Positions 17,053-25,746 of a stretch of 61,268 nucleotides of DNA are shown here, piece by piece (within the stretch, counting starts at the first letter, position 1; every line of letters starts with the position of its first letter). Source of the DNA: Novosphingobium sp. GTDB lineage: Bacteria > Pseudomonadota > Alphaproteobacteria > Sphingomonadales > Sphingomonadaceae. The notes under the pieces are model-generated. The model had not been told where the DNA came from and did no database searches. It saw only the letters and a program-made list of their open reading frames with translations. The stretch spans positions 1-61,268 of the forward strand of contig JADLHU010000082.1 in assembly GCA_020848655.1 (NCBI GenBank). Reading direction: 5' to 3'. The position numbers and the translations under genes were made by a program.

Positions 17053-19392
17053 ATGAACGTTTTCAGCGCAAGGCTGATGCATTCTGTCGCATTCGCAAGC
17101 CTGGCTTTTGCAAGCAGCGCCGCGCAGGCGCAGACGCAAGAGGATGGCGCAAGATCGGCCCAGGGCGAGGCCGAAGCCAAGGAAATCATCGTTACCGCGC
17201 AGTTCCGCTCGCAGAAGCTTCAGGATACGCCGCTTTCGATTACCGCGCTCGATGCCTCGGCCATGGCCGAACGGGGCCAGACCAACATCATCGACGTGGC
17301 CAAGCAGACGCCGAGCCTGACGCTTGAGGCGGGTCCGGCCAACCAGGGCCAGACGGTCATCGCCTTCATCCGCGGTGTCGGCCAGGGGGACCAGGGCTTC
17401 GCTTTCGAGCCGGGTGTCGGCGTCTATGTGGACGACGTATATCTGGGCACCTTGATCGGATCGCAGTTGCAACTGCTCGATCTGGATCGAATCGAGGTCT
17501 TGCGTGGCCCGCAGGGAACGCTGTCGGGCAAGAACAGCATCGGCGGCTCGCTGAAGCTTTTCAGCAAGAAGCCGACCGGCGAACCGGGCGGCTATCTGGA
17601 AGCGAGCATGGGTTCCTACAACAAGATCGGCCTGCGCGGATCGGCGGACTTTTCGATCGTGCCCGACAGGGTGTTCGCCCGTCTTTCCGGGGCGGCGATG
17701 AAGCGCAAGGGCTTCATGAAGCTGATCGACTATGGCTGCACCCATCCCGGGTCCGGCGTGGAAACCTTCGGCGGGGCCGAGGGCTGCGGCAGGGGCACGG
17801 AAGGGGGCGAGGAATTCGTGACCGCGCGCCTCGCTGTGCGCGCGCTCGTTACCGATAATGTCGAGATCAATCTGACCGGCGAATATCTTGACGACGGATC
17901 GGAAACGCCGCCGGAGAAACTGATCGCGGTCAACCCGAACGTCGTGCTGGTGCCACCGCTGATCAACACCAAGACGGGACAGTCCACGCCCTATGACGGC
18001 CGGTTCCTCACGAACGGCAATTCCAGCTATGCCAGCTATTGCAATCCGGCGTCCATCACCGGGCCGTATTGCCTTGAGCCCAAGGATGCGATCAAGCAGT
18101 GGGGCACGTCGGCGACGATCGACTGGACGCTGTCCGACAAGGTCAGTTTCAAATCGATCACGGCCTATCGGGCCTATGTCCATCATCTGCATTTCGACAA
18201 TGACGGATCGCCCCTGAACGGCACGCTCGCGATCAATCGCAACCAGCATGACCAGTTCAGCCAGGAATTGAGGCTCAACGCAGCGCTGCTCGATGATGCG
18301 GTCGATCTGACCGTGGGCGGCTTCTACTTCGAACAATGGAACAAGTTCAGCGCGCGCGCCGATGCGGGCTATGGTGGTTTCGACATCCTGCTGGCGGCCG
18401 ACGCGCCATCGACCAGCAAATCGGCTTTCGCCCATGCCATCTGGCATCTCACCCCGACGATCAACATCGGGGGAGGCCTGCGATACACGCAGGAACGCAA
18501 GGACTATGGCTTTTACGGCTATCGCAATTCGGATGGCACGCCGAACCCGCTCTTTGCGGGCGTGAACGGCGTCACCGGAAAGTTCAGCGACAATCGCCTC
18601 GATTATCGCGCGGTCGCGGATTGGCGCGTTTCCGATCAGGCGATGGTCTATGCCCAGTTCTCCACCGGTTACAAAGGTGGGGGCATCAACCCGCGCCCCT
18701 ATGTTCCCACGCAAGTCCAGCCGTTTGGCCCCGAATCGATGACCGCCTATGAAATCGGCGTCAAATCGGACCTGTTCGACCGTCGCCTGCGCTTGAATGT
18801 TTCGGGATTCCTGAACGAATATAAGGGCATACAGCTAAACCTGATCCGCTGTGACGAATTTTCCCCGTTTCCCGGCTTTCCGTGCCTGATCCCGGCGAAT
18901 GCCGGCAACGCGCGGATCAAAGGCATCGAAATGGAAGCCTCGCTTCGACTGGGCGCCTTCACGATGGACGCCAGCGGAAGCTGGCTCGATTTCAAGTACA
19001 AGAACCTCAATCCTTTCGTGATCGCCGGCGGAACCACGCTCGACATGGTCACGCCCTACACGCCGAAGTGGAAAGGATCGGTCGGCGCGCAGTATCGGTT
19101 CGACGTTCTGGGCGGTGGGCTGACGCCACGGCTCGACTGGAACTATCGATCCACGGTCTATGCCGATGGCGTGAACGCCGCCACGAACCGGCTGGCGGGA
19201 CGCAGCCTGTGGGATGCCCATCTCATGTGGAATTCGGCCGGCGAGGAATGGCGCCTGTCGCTCGACGTCACCAACCTTTCCGACAAGAAATATTACGTCA
19301 GCCTTTTCGATACCTACAATTCATCGGGATTTCTCAACGGCCGCCCCGGCCGGCCGCGTGAATGGTCGGTTACGCTTGCCCGCAAGTTCTGA
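17053..19392 (+). CDS. TonB-dependent outer-membrane receptor (second)
   Basis: This 779-residue protein has a signal peptide (cleavage after SSAAQA, residue 26), a TonB box (EIIVTAQFR, about 44-52), a plug domain with VEVLRGPQGTLSGKNSIGG and a beta-barrel ending in LARKF with the terminal phenylalanine. GAGAGGGGC precedes ATG 17053. It is not a close copy of the 8.8-kb receptor and contains short cysteine-bearing loop segments (YGCTHPGSG and YCNPASITGPYC). Position between the AraC pair and NTF2-like paralogue E suggests a shared lipophilic or aromatic substrate; this is inference. Confidence 0.9.
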   Translation: MNVFSARLMHSVAFASLAFASSAAQAQTQEDGARSAQGEAEAKEIIVTAQFRSQKLQDTPLSITALDASAMAERGQTNIIDVAKQTPSLTLEAGPANQGQTVIAFIRGVGQGDQGFAFEPGVGVYVDDVYLGTLIGSQLQLLDLDRIEVLRGPQGTLSGKNSIGGSLKLFSKKPTGEPGGYLEASMGSYNKIGLRGSADFSIVPDRVFARLSGAAMKRKGFMKLIDYGCTHPGSGVETFGGAEGCGRGTEGGEEFVTARLAVRALVTDNVEINLTGEYLDDGSETPPEKLIAVNPNVVLVPPLINTKTGQSTPYDGRFLTNGNSSYASYCNPASITGPYCLEPKDAIKQWGTSATIDWTLSDKVSFKSITAYRAYVHHLHFDNDGSPLNGTLAINRNQHDQFSQELRLNAALLDDAVDLTVGGFYFEQWNKFSARADAGYGGFDILLAADAPSTSKSAFAHAIWHLTPTINIGGGLRYTQERKDYGFYGYRNSDGTPNPLFAGVNGVTGKFSDNRLDYRAVADWRVSDQAMVYAQFSTGYKGGGINPRPYVPTQVQPFGPESMTAYEIGVKSDLFDRRLRLNVSGFLNEYKGIQLNLIRCDEFSPFPGFPCLIPANAGNARIKGIEMEASLRLGAFTMDASGSWLDFKYKNLNPFVIAGGTTLDMVTPYTPKWKGSVGAQYRFDVLGGGLTPRLDWNYRSTVYADGVNAATNRLAGRSLWDAHLMWNSAGEEWRLSLDVTNLSDKKYYVSLFDTYNSSGFLNGRPGRPREWSVTLARKF

Positions 19393-19421
19393 ACTTCATG
19401 CCGGACCCGGCATCGTCCTGT

Positions 19422-19441
19422 CCCCCGGCGAAAGCCGGGGG
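19422..19441. terminator. extragenic hairpin with GAAA tetraloop
   Basis: CCCCCGGC and GCCGGGGG form a perfect 8-base-pair stem closed by a GAAA tetraloop, 30 bases after the second TonB gene. A smaller GCCGGacCCGGC palindrome precedes it. It may be a terminator or one copy of a dispersed extragenic palindrome; no T-run follows. Confidence 0.55.
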
Positions 19442-19567
19442 GCGCGATCCCGGGAGGCCGATGGCCGCCTGTGGACCGCGCCCTTGGGATGACGAAGAAA
19501 CGTGCCGCCATCATTCACCCGATCGAATGCCGTTTGAAACTGCGACCCCCGGAAGGAATTCAAATTG

Positions 19568-20050
19568 ATGGACAAGGATAGCGACGACTACAAGGCGATC
19601 CTGAAAGTCGCCGATGACGTCATCGACATGTATCTGAACGTCAGGCCCGAGCTTGCGTCCGATCTGTACACAACCGATGATCAGGCGCCGCCGATCGTAT
19701 TCGATGTCGGCAACAGTCTCGTCACCGGAGAACCGTGGACCAAGGGGCACGGCAAATGGATGCAGGCGATGGATCATTATTTCAATGTCATCGGACGGGA
19801 AGTAAACGGCCCGGAAGTGACCCACATGGAATATATCGACCCGGAGATCGTGATCGACAACAACCTGGCCTGTTTCGTGGCCCTGCTGCCCATCGGAATG
19901 CGCAAGGCGGACGGCGAAGAGATGACGCTGATGACCCGATACACGATCGTGCTGCGCAAGTTTGCGACGAAGTGGAAGATATGGAACGAGCATTTTTCGG
20001 CCTCGATGAATCCCGAAGTCGTGCTGGGGCCGCAACCGGTCGTGAACTGA
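19568..20050 (+). CDS. cytoplasmic NTF2/SnoaL-like protein (paralogue E)
   Basis: This 160-residue protein has an NTF2-like domain with PPIVFDVGN and KWKIWNEHFSAS, where the usual WHEH has become WNEH. Unlike A-D it lacks any signal peptide: it opens with MDKDSDDYKAI. AAGGA at 19553-19557 supports ATG 19568, at a long 10-base spacing; the spacer contains an ATTCAAATT element. It probably follows the TonB receptor in the same transcript or has its own promoter in the 175-base gap. Predicted cytoplasmic; function unknown. Confidence 0.7.
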   Translation: MDKDSDDYKAILKVADDVIDMYLNVRPELASDLYTTDDQAPPIVFDVGNSLVTGEPWTKGHGKWMQAMDHYFNVIGREVNGPEVTHMEYIDPEIVIDNNLACFVALLPIGMRKADGEEMTLMTRYTIVLRKFATKWKIWNEHFSASMNPEVVLGPQPVVN

Positions 20051-20153
20051 GCGGATCTGGCGCATGACGGGTTGCGCATCGCTATCGCCCGACGGTTCGG
20101 GCGGGCGGTGCGCGATCTCGGCACGGCTACGCAGGCCATTGTTTTGAAGCTCC

Positions 20154-20804
20154 ATGCCGCCTATCGCGGTTGCCGTGCGGAGCGACGGAGCAAAAGTGGC
20201 GGGCAAGAAAGATAAGCTGCTGAAATCCATCGGCATGGACATGCCGTCCCGCGATGGTCAGGTGGGCGAGGAAGACGTTGATTTCCTCGTCGATCGATGG
20301 ACCAACCTGCGCCCCGATCTTGACCCCGCCGCCATGACCACGCTGGTGGAGATCGAGCGGATCGTCCATCACGCGGGGCGGGTGCTGATCCCGAACCTCG
20401 AAGGGACGGCGGTAAAGGAATCCGATTTTCCGCTTCTGGTGATGGTGCGCCGCGGCCGCGATGACAAGATACCCGTCCGGGTATCGGATGTCTGGCGATA
20501 TTTCGGGATGGCGCCGTCCGCCCTGGCCTATCATCTGAACCGGCTGGAAAGCGCGGGGATCATCCGCCGTGTCCGAAGTGAATTGGACAAGCGCGATGTG
20601 AACCTGTTCCTGACCGACGAGGGGCAGGACTTTATCGACCGCTGCATGTCGCAAGTCAGCGATCGCTTCCTGTCGATCGTCAGCAGCGACGCGGTGCTGC
20701 GCGAAAATCACGCCATGCTGAACGTCCTGCTCGCCCGGTTGGTCCATGTGTGGGAACGTACCGAGCAGGAAGAAGCGGCACAGTCAGGAAAGAGCGCCCG
20801 TTAA
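20154..20804 (+). CDS. MarR-family transcriptional regulator
   Basis: This 216-residue protein has a winged helix-turn-helix of the MarR type at about residues 100-165 (VRVSDVWRYFGMAPSALAYHL, then a wing with RRVRSELDKRDVNLFLTDEG). A longer than usual N-terminal extension (about 60 residues) precedes the dimerisation helix. It lies 103 bases after paralogue E on the same strand and converges on the lipase gene. It probably senses an aromatic or lipophilic ligand and controls part of this cluster. Start at 20154 is the first ATG; an internal start near residue 28 (MDMPSRDG) is possible. Confidence 0.8.
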   Translation: MPPIAVAVRSDGAKVAGKKDKLLKSIGMDMPSRDGQVGEEDVDFLVDRWTNLRPDLDPAAMTTLVEIERIVHHAGRVLIPNLEGTAVKESDFPLLVMVRRGRDDKIPVRVSDVWRYFGMAPSALAYHLNRLESAGIIRRVRSELDKRDVNLFLTDEGQDFIDRCMSQVSDRFLSIVSSDAVLRENHAMLNVLLARLVHVWERTEQEEAAQSGKSAR

Positions 20805-20860
20805 CTTCGGGCCAATTCGCCCCTGCCACCCCGGTGACAGCCAACCAGGCCGCTATCCGT

Positions 20861-22132
20861 TCAGGGATGCGCGGCCTCCTGGGACAGCGGCGGCGGCGCC
20901 AGCGTGGCGCAATCGTCGGTGATCGCGCGGCCCGCCATCACCGCGGCGGCGAAGGCCGGCGCATCGGCGAGCGAGCGTTCCACGGCCGAACCATGCGTGG
21001 CTTGCGCGTAATAGCGCAATTGCACCCTGGTCCCCGCCGCGCACATCGCCGAGGCGAAGTTGTACTGCTTGGCCGGCTGCGCATCGGCATCCGCCAGCCC
21101 CGTGCCGATGAACACCGGCGTCGGCACGTGCACATCCGGAAACGCCGTTTCCGCCGCCGCGCGTACTTCCAGATCATCGATCGAGCGCTTGTAGAGCCGG
21201 GCGACCGTCATCTCGATGTCCTTGGCATAGCTGCGCAGCCCGCCCATGCAGGTGGTCTGCGCCTTTTCCAGCATCGCCCGCCCCGCGTCCGAGATATAGT
21301 CCTCAGGCCGGATCGCCGCAGGGTCCAGCGCGTGCGCGGTGCCCAGGAACCACAGGATTTCATAGGCCGAATTGCCATAGTCCGCAGCGTCGACATAGAG
21401 GTTGGGCACGGCCACCTGATGCGCGCCGCCGGTGTTGGCGGTGCGCGCCACCAGGCCGGTCGCCACCGTTCCCCGGATGCGCACGTCGGGCGCATAAGTG
21501 GGCGCGAGATAGGCGGCCGCGATCGCCCCTTCCGAACCTTGCGACTGGCCCATCGTCATGATCCGGCTGGATGAAAGCTGGCGATAGTGGCGCGTCGCCG
21601 CGCGGATCGCATCGAGCACGGCGATGCCTTCGGAGCGATAGTTGAGGTAGGGGTGCACGCCGGGCGATCCCAGCCCTTCGTAATCGGTGGCCACGATCGC
21701 ATAGCCGGCATCGAGCCAGTGCCCGAAAAAGGCGGTATCGCGGGGCGAGCGGGCCATGAACGACGGCGCGCAGACATCGGCGATGCCGGTGGTGCCATGC
21801 GCCCAGGCGATCACCGGCCAGCCGCCGCGCGGCGGCTTGCCCTTGGGGAAGTAGACGATCCCCGAAACCGTCGTCGCGCGCGCCGCATCGCGCCAGTGGG
21901 TGGAACTGTAGAGGATCCGCTCGGTACGGCCTGCGGCGGGCAGCGCGGCGGCATCGCTCACCACTTCGGTGCGCAGCATCGTGCCGGGGCGTTCGGGCAC
22001 GGCCTTGTTCCACTGGTAGAACGCCGGCAAGCCGCCATCGCCGGCCCAGCGATCGGCCTGCGCCATGGCCGTTGGGGCCAGCGTTTGCGCGATCAGCGAT
22101 GCCAGCAGTGCGAACCTAGTAACCGAGCGCAT
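20861..22132 (-). CDS. secretory lipase-family alpha/beta hydrolase
   Basis: This 423-residue protein has a signal peptide (cleavage after APTAMA, residue 24) and the fold of the fungal-type secretory lipase family (PF03583-like), with nucleophile elbow GQSQG (Ser197) and a WAHGTTG segment. It would hydrolyse an ester outside the cytoplasm. I placed the start at ATG 22132 because AGGAAGG lies six bases upstream; an ATG at 22138 is too close to it. The first 17 bases overlap the end of the GGT-family gene, so it is the last gene of the eight-gene operon and translation is probably coupled. Substrate unknown. Confidence 0.78.
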   Translation of the reverse strand: MRSVTRFALLASLIAQTLAPTAMAQADRWAGDGGLPAFYQWNKAVPERPGTMLRTEVVSDAAALPAAGRTERILYSSTHWRDAARATTVSGIVYFPKGKPPRGGWPVIAWAHGTTGIADVCAPSFMARSPRDTAFFGHWLDAGYAIVATDYEGLGSPGVHPYLNYRSEGIAVLDAIRAATRHYRQLSSSRIMTMGQSQGSEGAIAAAYLAPTYAPDVRIRGTVATGLVARTANTGGAHQVAVPNLYVDAADYGNSAYEILWFLGTAHALDPAAIRPEDYISDAGRAMLEKAQTTCMGGLRSYAKDIEMTVARLYKRSIDDLEVRAAAETAFPDVHVPTPVFIGTGLADADAQPAKQYNFASAMCAAGTRVQLRYYAQATHGSAVERSLADAPAFAAAVMAGRAITDDCATLAPPPLSQEAAHP

Positions 22133-23675
22133 AACCATCCTTCCTGGGGTCCGATCCCCCGACCAGATATCCGTTCCGGCGATCGATCCACACCGCCTGC
22201 CCGCCGCCGATCGGCCGCGCGGCGCGGGTGATCGCGTGTCCCTTGGCGGCCAGCGCGGCGGCGACATCGGCGGGCACGCCGCGTTCCAGTTCCAGCGTTC
22301 CGCCGAAGGCGAAGTGGCGCGGCAGTTCCATCGCCTGCTGCGGATCAAGCCCCGCATCGAGCATCGCCGAAAGCAGGTGCACCTGCCCCGTCGCCTGATA
22401 GTGCCCGCCCATCACGCCGAACGGCATCAGCGGCGCGCCATCGCGCATCGCCAGGCCCGGAATGATCGTGTGCATCGGCCGCTTGCCCGGCGCGAGCGCG
22501 TTGGGATGGCCCGCTTCCGGCGTGAAGCAGGAGCCGCGGTTGTGCAGCAGGATGCCCGATGCCGCGTCATAGATCGCGCTGCCGAAGTCGGTGAAGATCG
22601 AATTGATGAACGAGATCGCGTTGCCATCGCGATCGACGCAGGCCAGAGAGACGGTATCCTTGTGCTCCGGCTCGACGACCGGCGGCGCGACGATCGCCGC
22701 CTGCGGATCGAGGCGCTGGCGCAGGCCATCGGCGAAGGCGGGCGAAAGCAGCGTTTCCAGCGGGGTGCGCGCAAAGGCCGGATCGCAGACCCAGCGATCA
22801 CGCTCGGCATAGGCAAGCTGGCTGACTTGCGCGAGCAGGTGGATATAGCGCGCGCTGTCCGCCCACACCGCCGGCATGGCCAGCCCATCCAGCATGTTGA
22901 GCATCATCAGCACCGACATGCCCTGCCCGTTGGGCGGGCATTCCAGGATTTCGCAGCCGCGATAGGTCGTGCGGATCGGCGTGACCGCCTCGCCCCGGTG
23001 CGCGGCGAAATCGTCCAGCGCGTGATCGCCGCCCAGCCCGCGCAGCGTGGCGACGATCCCTTGCGCGATCGCGCCTTCGTAAAAGGCCGCGCGGCCCTGC
23101 GCGGCGATCGCGTCCAGCGTGGCGGCCAGCGCGGGCTGGACGATGCGCGTGCCCGGCCGGACATCGCGCGCCCAGAAGTCCCGCGCCGTGGCGCTGGCCG
23201 CCAGCCGGTCGCGGCCGAACTGCCAGTCCCACGCGACGCGCGGCTGCACCAGCCAGCCATCGCGGGCCAGTGCGATGGCTGGCGCCAGCAGCCGGTCCAG
23301 CGGCAAGCGCCCATGATCTTCGTGCAAGCGCAGCAGCGCATCGACCGCGCCCGGCACGGTAACCGAATGCGCGCTTTCCGGTCCGACCACGCCCACCGTC
23401 TGCGGATCGATGCCCATCGGCGTGCGGCCCGAACCGTTATAGGCGGTGGTCCGGCCCGCCGCATCGCCGTGAATCCAGAAACTGTCGCCGCCCAGCCCCG
23501 CGTTCTGCGGTTCGGCCACGGCCATCACCGCCGACGCGGCAATCGCCGCATCGGCCGCGCCGCCGCCTTCGCGCAGCACATCCAGCCCGGCGCGCGCCGC
23601 ATCGGGATGCGAGGTGGCGATCATGCCGTTGGCGGCAAACGCCGCCGAGCGTCCGGGCGACTGGAAATCGCGCAT
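22116..23675 (-). CDS. gamma-glutamyltransferase-family Ntn hydrolase
   Basis: This 519-residue protein belongs to the GGT/cephalosporin-acylase family (PF01019). The predicted autocleavage nucleophile is Thr341 in HKDTVSLACVD, followed by NSIFTDFGSAI; the AGLGGDSFWIHG region near residue 60 is the large-subunit start. No signal peptide is present, so it should act in the cytoplasm, unlike classic periplasmic GGT. It may cleave gamma-glutamyl or related amide bonds. It overlaps the SDR stop by one base (TGATG) and the lipase start by 17 bases. An acylase-type role on a non-glutathione amide is equally possible. Confidence 0.85.
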   Translation of the reverse strand: MRDFQSPGRSAAFAANGMIATSHPDAARAGLDVLREGGGAADAAIAASAVMAVAEPQNAGLGGDSFWIHGDAAGRTTAYNGSGRTPMGIDPQTVGVVGPESAHSVTVPGAVDALLRLHEDHGRLPLDRLLAPAIALARDGWLVQPRVAWDWQFGRDRLAASATARDFWARDVRPGTRIVQPALAATLDAIAAQGRAAFYEGAIAQGIVATLRGLGGDHALDDFAAHRGEAVTPIRTTYRGCEILECPPNGQGMSVLMMLNMLDGLAMPAVWADSARYIHLLAQVSQLAYAERDRWVCDPAFARTPLETLLSPAFADGLRQRLDPQAAIVAPPVVEPEHKDTVSLACVDRDGNAISFINSIFTDFGSAIYDAASGILLHNRGSCFTPEAGHPNALAPGKRPMHTIIPGLAMRDGAPLMPFGVMGGHYQATGQVHLLSAMLDAGLDPQQAMELPRHFAFGGTLELERGVPADVAAALAAKGHAITRAARPIGGGQAVWIDRRNGYLVGGSDPRKDGYALGY

Positions 23676-24427
23676 CAGCTATAGGACCCGCCATCGATGA
23701 TCAGCGCCTGCGACGTGACGTAGCTGCTTTCTTCCGACAGCAGGTAGACATAGATCGGCGCGACTTCATCGGGCGTGCCCTGGCGGCCCATCGGCACCGT
23801 GGCCCGCACCATGTCGTCGACCGCGCCATCGCCGCCGATGAAATCGATCGCCGGGCGATTGAACGGCGTGTCGATCCAGCCGGGGCACAGCGTGTTCACG
23901 CGGATGCCGAACGGCGCCAGTTCCGATGCGAGCGAATTGCCCATGCCGATCACCGCCGCCTTGGCCGAGGAATAGGCGGCGCGCCCCGGCCCGCCATGCT
24001 TGCCCGCCAGCGATGACATGTTGACGATCGAGCCTTTGCCCGCGCGTTTCAGGTGCGGCACCGCGTGCTTCACACCGAAGAACTGCGCCCGCACGTTGAC
24101 CGCATAGACCTGATCCCACAGGTCCGCCGGGAAGCTGTCCACCGGCCCCGCGCGCAGGAAGCCGGCGTTCTGGCACAGCCCGTCAAGCCCGCCCAGCCAG
24201 TCCACCGCCGCCGCGACCAGCGCGGCCACGCTGTCCTCGCGCGTGACATCGACCGGGAAGAAGCGCGCCGCATCGCCATAGGCGGCGACGCTGGCCGGCC
24301 CGGCCACTTCGTCGATATCGGCCACGGCCACGCGCGCGCCTTCGCGCACGATTGCCTGCACCGCCGCCGCGCCGATATTGGTGATGCCGCCGATGAACAG
24401 GATACGCTTGCCGGCCAGCCGGGTCAT
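23675..24427 (-). CDS. short-chain dehydrogenase/reductase
   Basis: This 250-residue classical SDR has a Rossmann nucleotide site (GGITNIGAA, residues 13-21), an NAG motif in LCQNAGF, catalytic Ser near 139-140 (NMSSLAG) and YxxxK with Tyr152 and Lys156 (YSSAK). It would interconvert an alcohol and ketone with NAD(P)H. The start overlaps the Rieske oxygenase stop by four bases (ATGA). In the operon it could oxidise the hydroxyl made by the upstream oxygenase; this is inference. Confidence 0.88.
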   Translation of the reverse strand: MTRLAGKRILFIGGITNIGAAAVQAIVREGARVAVADIDEVAGPASVAAYGDAARFFPVDVTREDSVAALVAAAVDWLGGLDGLCQNAGFLRAGPVDSFPADLWDQVYAVNVRAQFFGVKHAVPHLKRAGKGSIVNMSSLAGKHGGPGRAAYSSAKAAVIGMGNSLASELAPFGIRVNTLCPGWIDTPFNRPAIDFIGGDGAVDDMVRATVPMGRQGTPDEVAPIYVYLLSEESSYVTSQALIIDGGSYS

Positions 24428-25746
24428 TGCAGGAACTCCTTGTCGAAATGCAGAACACCGGTGGGGTTCTGCGCCCCGGCGATCCGATCGGCATAGGCAT
24501 CGCGCCAGTCCTGCGCGGCATCGGCCACGAACGCGCCCGATCGCGCCTGCTGGAAAACGGCCAGGTCATCGACGCCGGGCGCGGGTGCGCCTTCGCCATG
24601 GGCGCGCAGCGCGCGCAGCATCATGCGGCGCGTCACCACGATCATGTGATCGGACACCGCCAGGTGCTCCTTGGTCCGGTCAGAGATCGGCCCCATGCTT
24701 TCGACGACCGCCTGGTCCTGAAGCTGCACCCCGGTCAGCCCGGTATAGCTGCGCGTGCGCTGTGCATCGCGATCGATCAGGTAATCGTTGTCGGCATCGG
24801 CAACGGTGCGCCAGCGATCGAACCAGCCGGCGCCGTTGGGCAGATAGTCCTCGTCGCGTTCCAGCCCCGGAATGGGCGAGCCGTCCTTCAGGCGCCGCAC
24901 CCCGGCCTGGCGCGAACGGGCCATCCAGGTGAAGATCATCGTATGCTCGTCGTCCATCGGCACCGCCGCGTCGAGCACGATGTTCCCTTCGAAGTTGCCA
25001 TCGGGAAACTGCGTGTAGAACGGCAGCATGAAGTGCGCGACGCGGTAATAGACCTCGTCGCCTGCCAGCGCGCGATACGATGCATACATGCTGCCCGCGC
25101 GCGTTTCGGCCACGTGATAGCGCGGCGCGCGGTCGCGCAACGACGAACTGTTGAGGTCTTGCGGATCGAGGTCCGCCTCGGCCACCGAACCGCCATGCAG
25201 GAAGCCGAAGTGCGACGTATCGATCTCGCCTTCCAGCACTTGCAGGTAGTTGCAGCGGCGCAGCGAGCAACTGAGCCGCACGTCCCCCTCGGGCAGCAGC
25301 GTCGCCTCGATTCCGGTCAGCGGCGGCGGCACTTCGCGGCCGCCCATGTAGGTCCAGACCACGCCGTTGCGCTCGACGCAGGGATAGGCCTGCGCTTTCA
25401 GGCGGGGGGCGAAGCTGTGTTCGGGCGGCACGTTGGGCTGTTCCAGGCACTGCCCGTCGGGCGCGTATTTCCAGCCGTGATAGACGCAGCGCAATCCGCC
25501 CGGCTCGTTGCGGCCATAGAACAGCGATGCGCAGCGATGCGGGCAGGCATGGTCCATCACCCCCACCGTGCCTTCGGGCGTGCGGAACGCGACCAGCTTT
25601 TCGCCCAGCAGCATCAGCCGCATCGGCGCGCCGCCGGGTTCCAGTTCGGATGCGAGGCAGGCGGGAATCCAGTATTCGCGCATCAGCGCGCCCATCGCGC
25701 TGCCGGGGCCGACCGCGGTGAGCAGGGCGTTGTCCTGCGCGTTCAT
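24424..25746 (-). CDS. Rieske non-heme iron oxygenase, alpha subunit
   Basis: This 440-residue protein has an N-terminal Rieske domain with Cys68-Pro-His70 and Cys87-x2-His90 for the [2Fe-2S] cluster. The C-terminal catalytic domain's mononuclear iron ligands are readable in DTSHFGFLH (Asp176, His179, His184). It resembles the phthalate-dioxygenase/O-demethylase group that works without a beta subunit. It would hydroxylate or dealkylate a ring or N-methyl compound. No ferredoxin or reductase gene is in the operon. The start at 25746 overlaps the previous stop (ATGA); the in-frame residues further upstream belong to the overlapped gene. Confidence 0.88.
   Translation of the reverse strand: MNAQDNALLTAVGPGSAMGALMREYWIPACLASELEPGGAPMRLMLLGEKLVAFRTPEGTVGVMDHACPHRCASLFYGRNEPGGLRCVYHGWKYAPDGQCLEQPNVPPEHSFAPRLKAQAYPCVERNGVVWTYMGGREVPPPLTGIEATLLPEGDVRLSCSLRRCNYLQVLEGEIDTSHFGFLHGGSVAEADLDPQDLNSSSLRDRAPRYHVAETRAGSMYASYRALAGDEVYYRVAHFMLPFYTQFPDGNFEGNIVLDAAVPMDDEHTMIFTWMARSRQAGVRRLKDGSPIPGLERDEDYLPNGAGWFDRWRTVADADNDYLIDRDAQRTRSYTGLTGVQLQDQAVVESMGPISDRTKEHLAVSDHMIVVTRRMMLRALRAHGEGAPAPGVDDLAVFQQARSGAFVADAAQDWRDAYADRIAGAQNPTGVLHFDKEFLQ

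Noticed and set aside
16537..18714. 725-codon minus-strand frame opposite the second TonB receptor
   Set aside because: Same shadow effect; it also runs through the AraC gene and the intergenic region without any recognisable motif.
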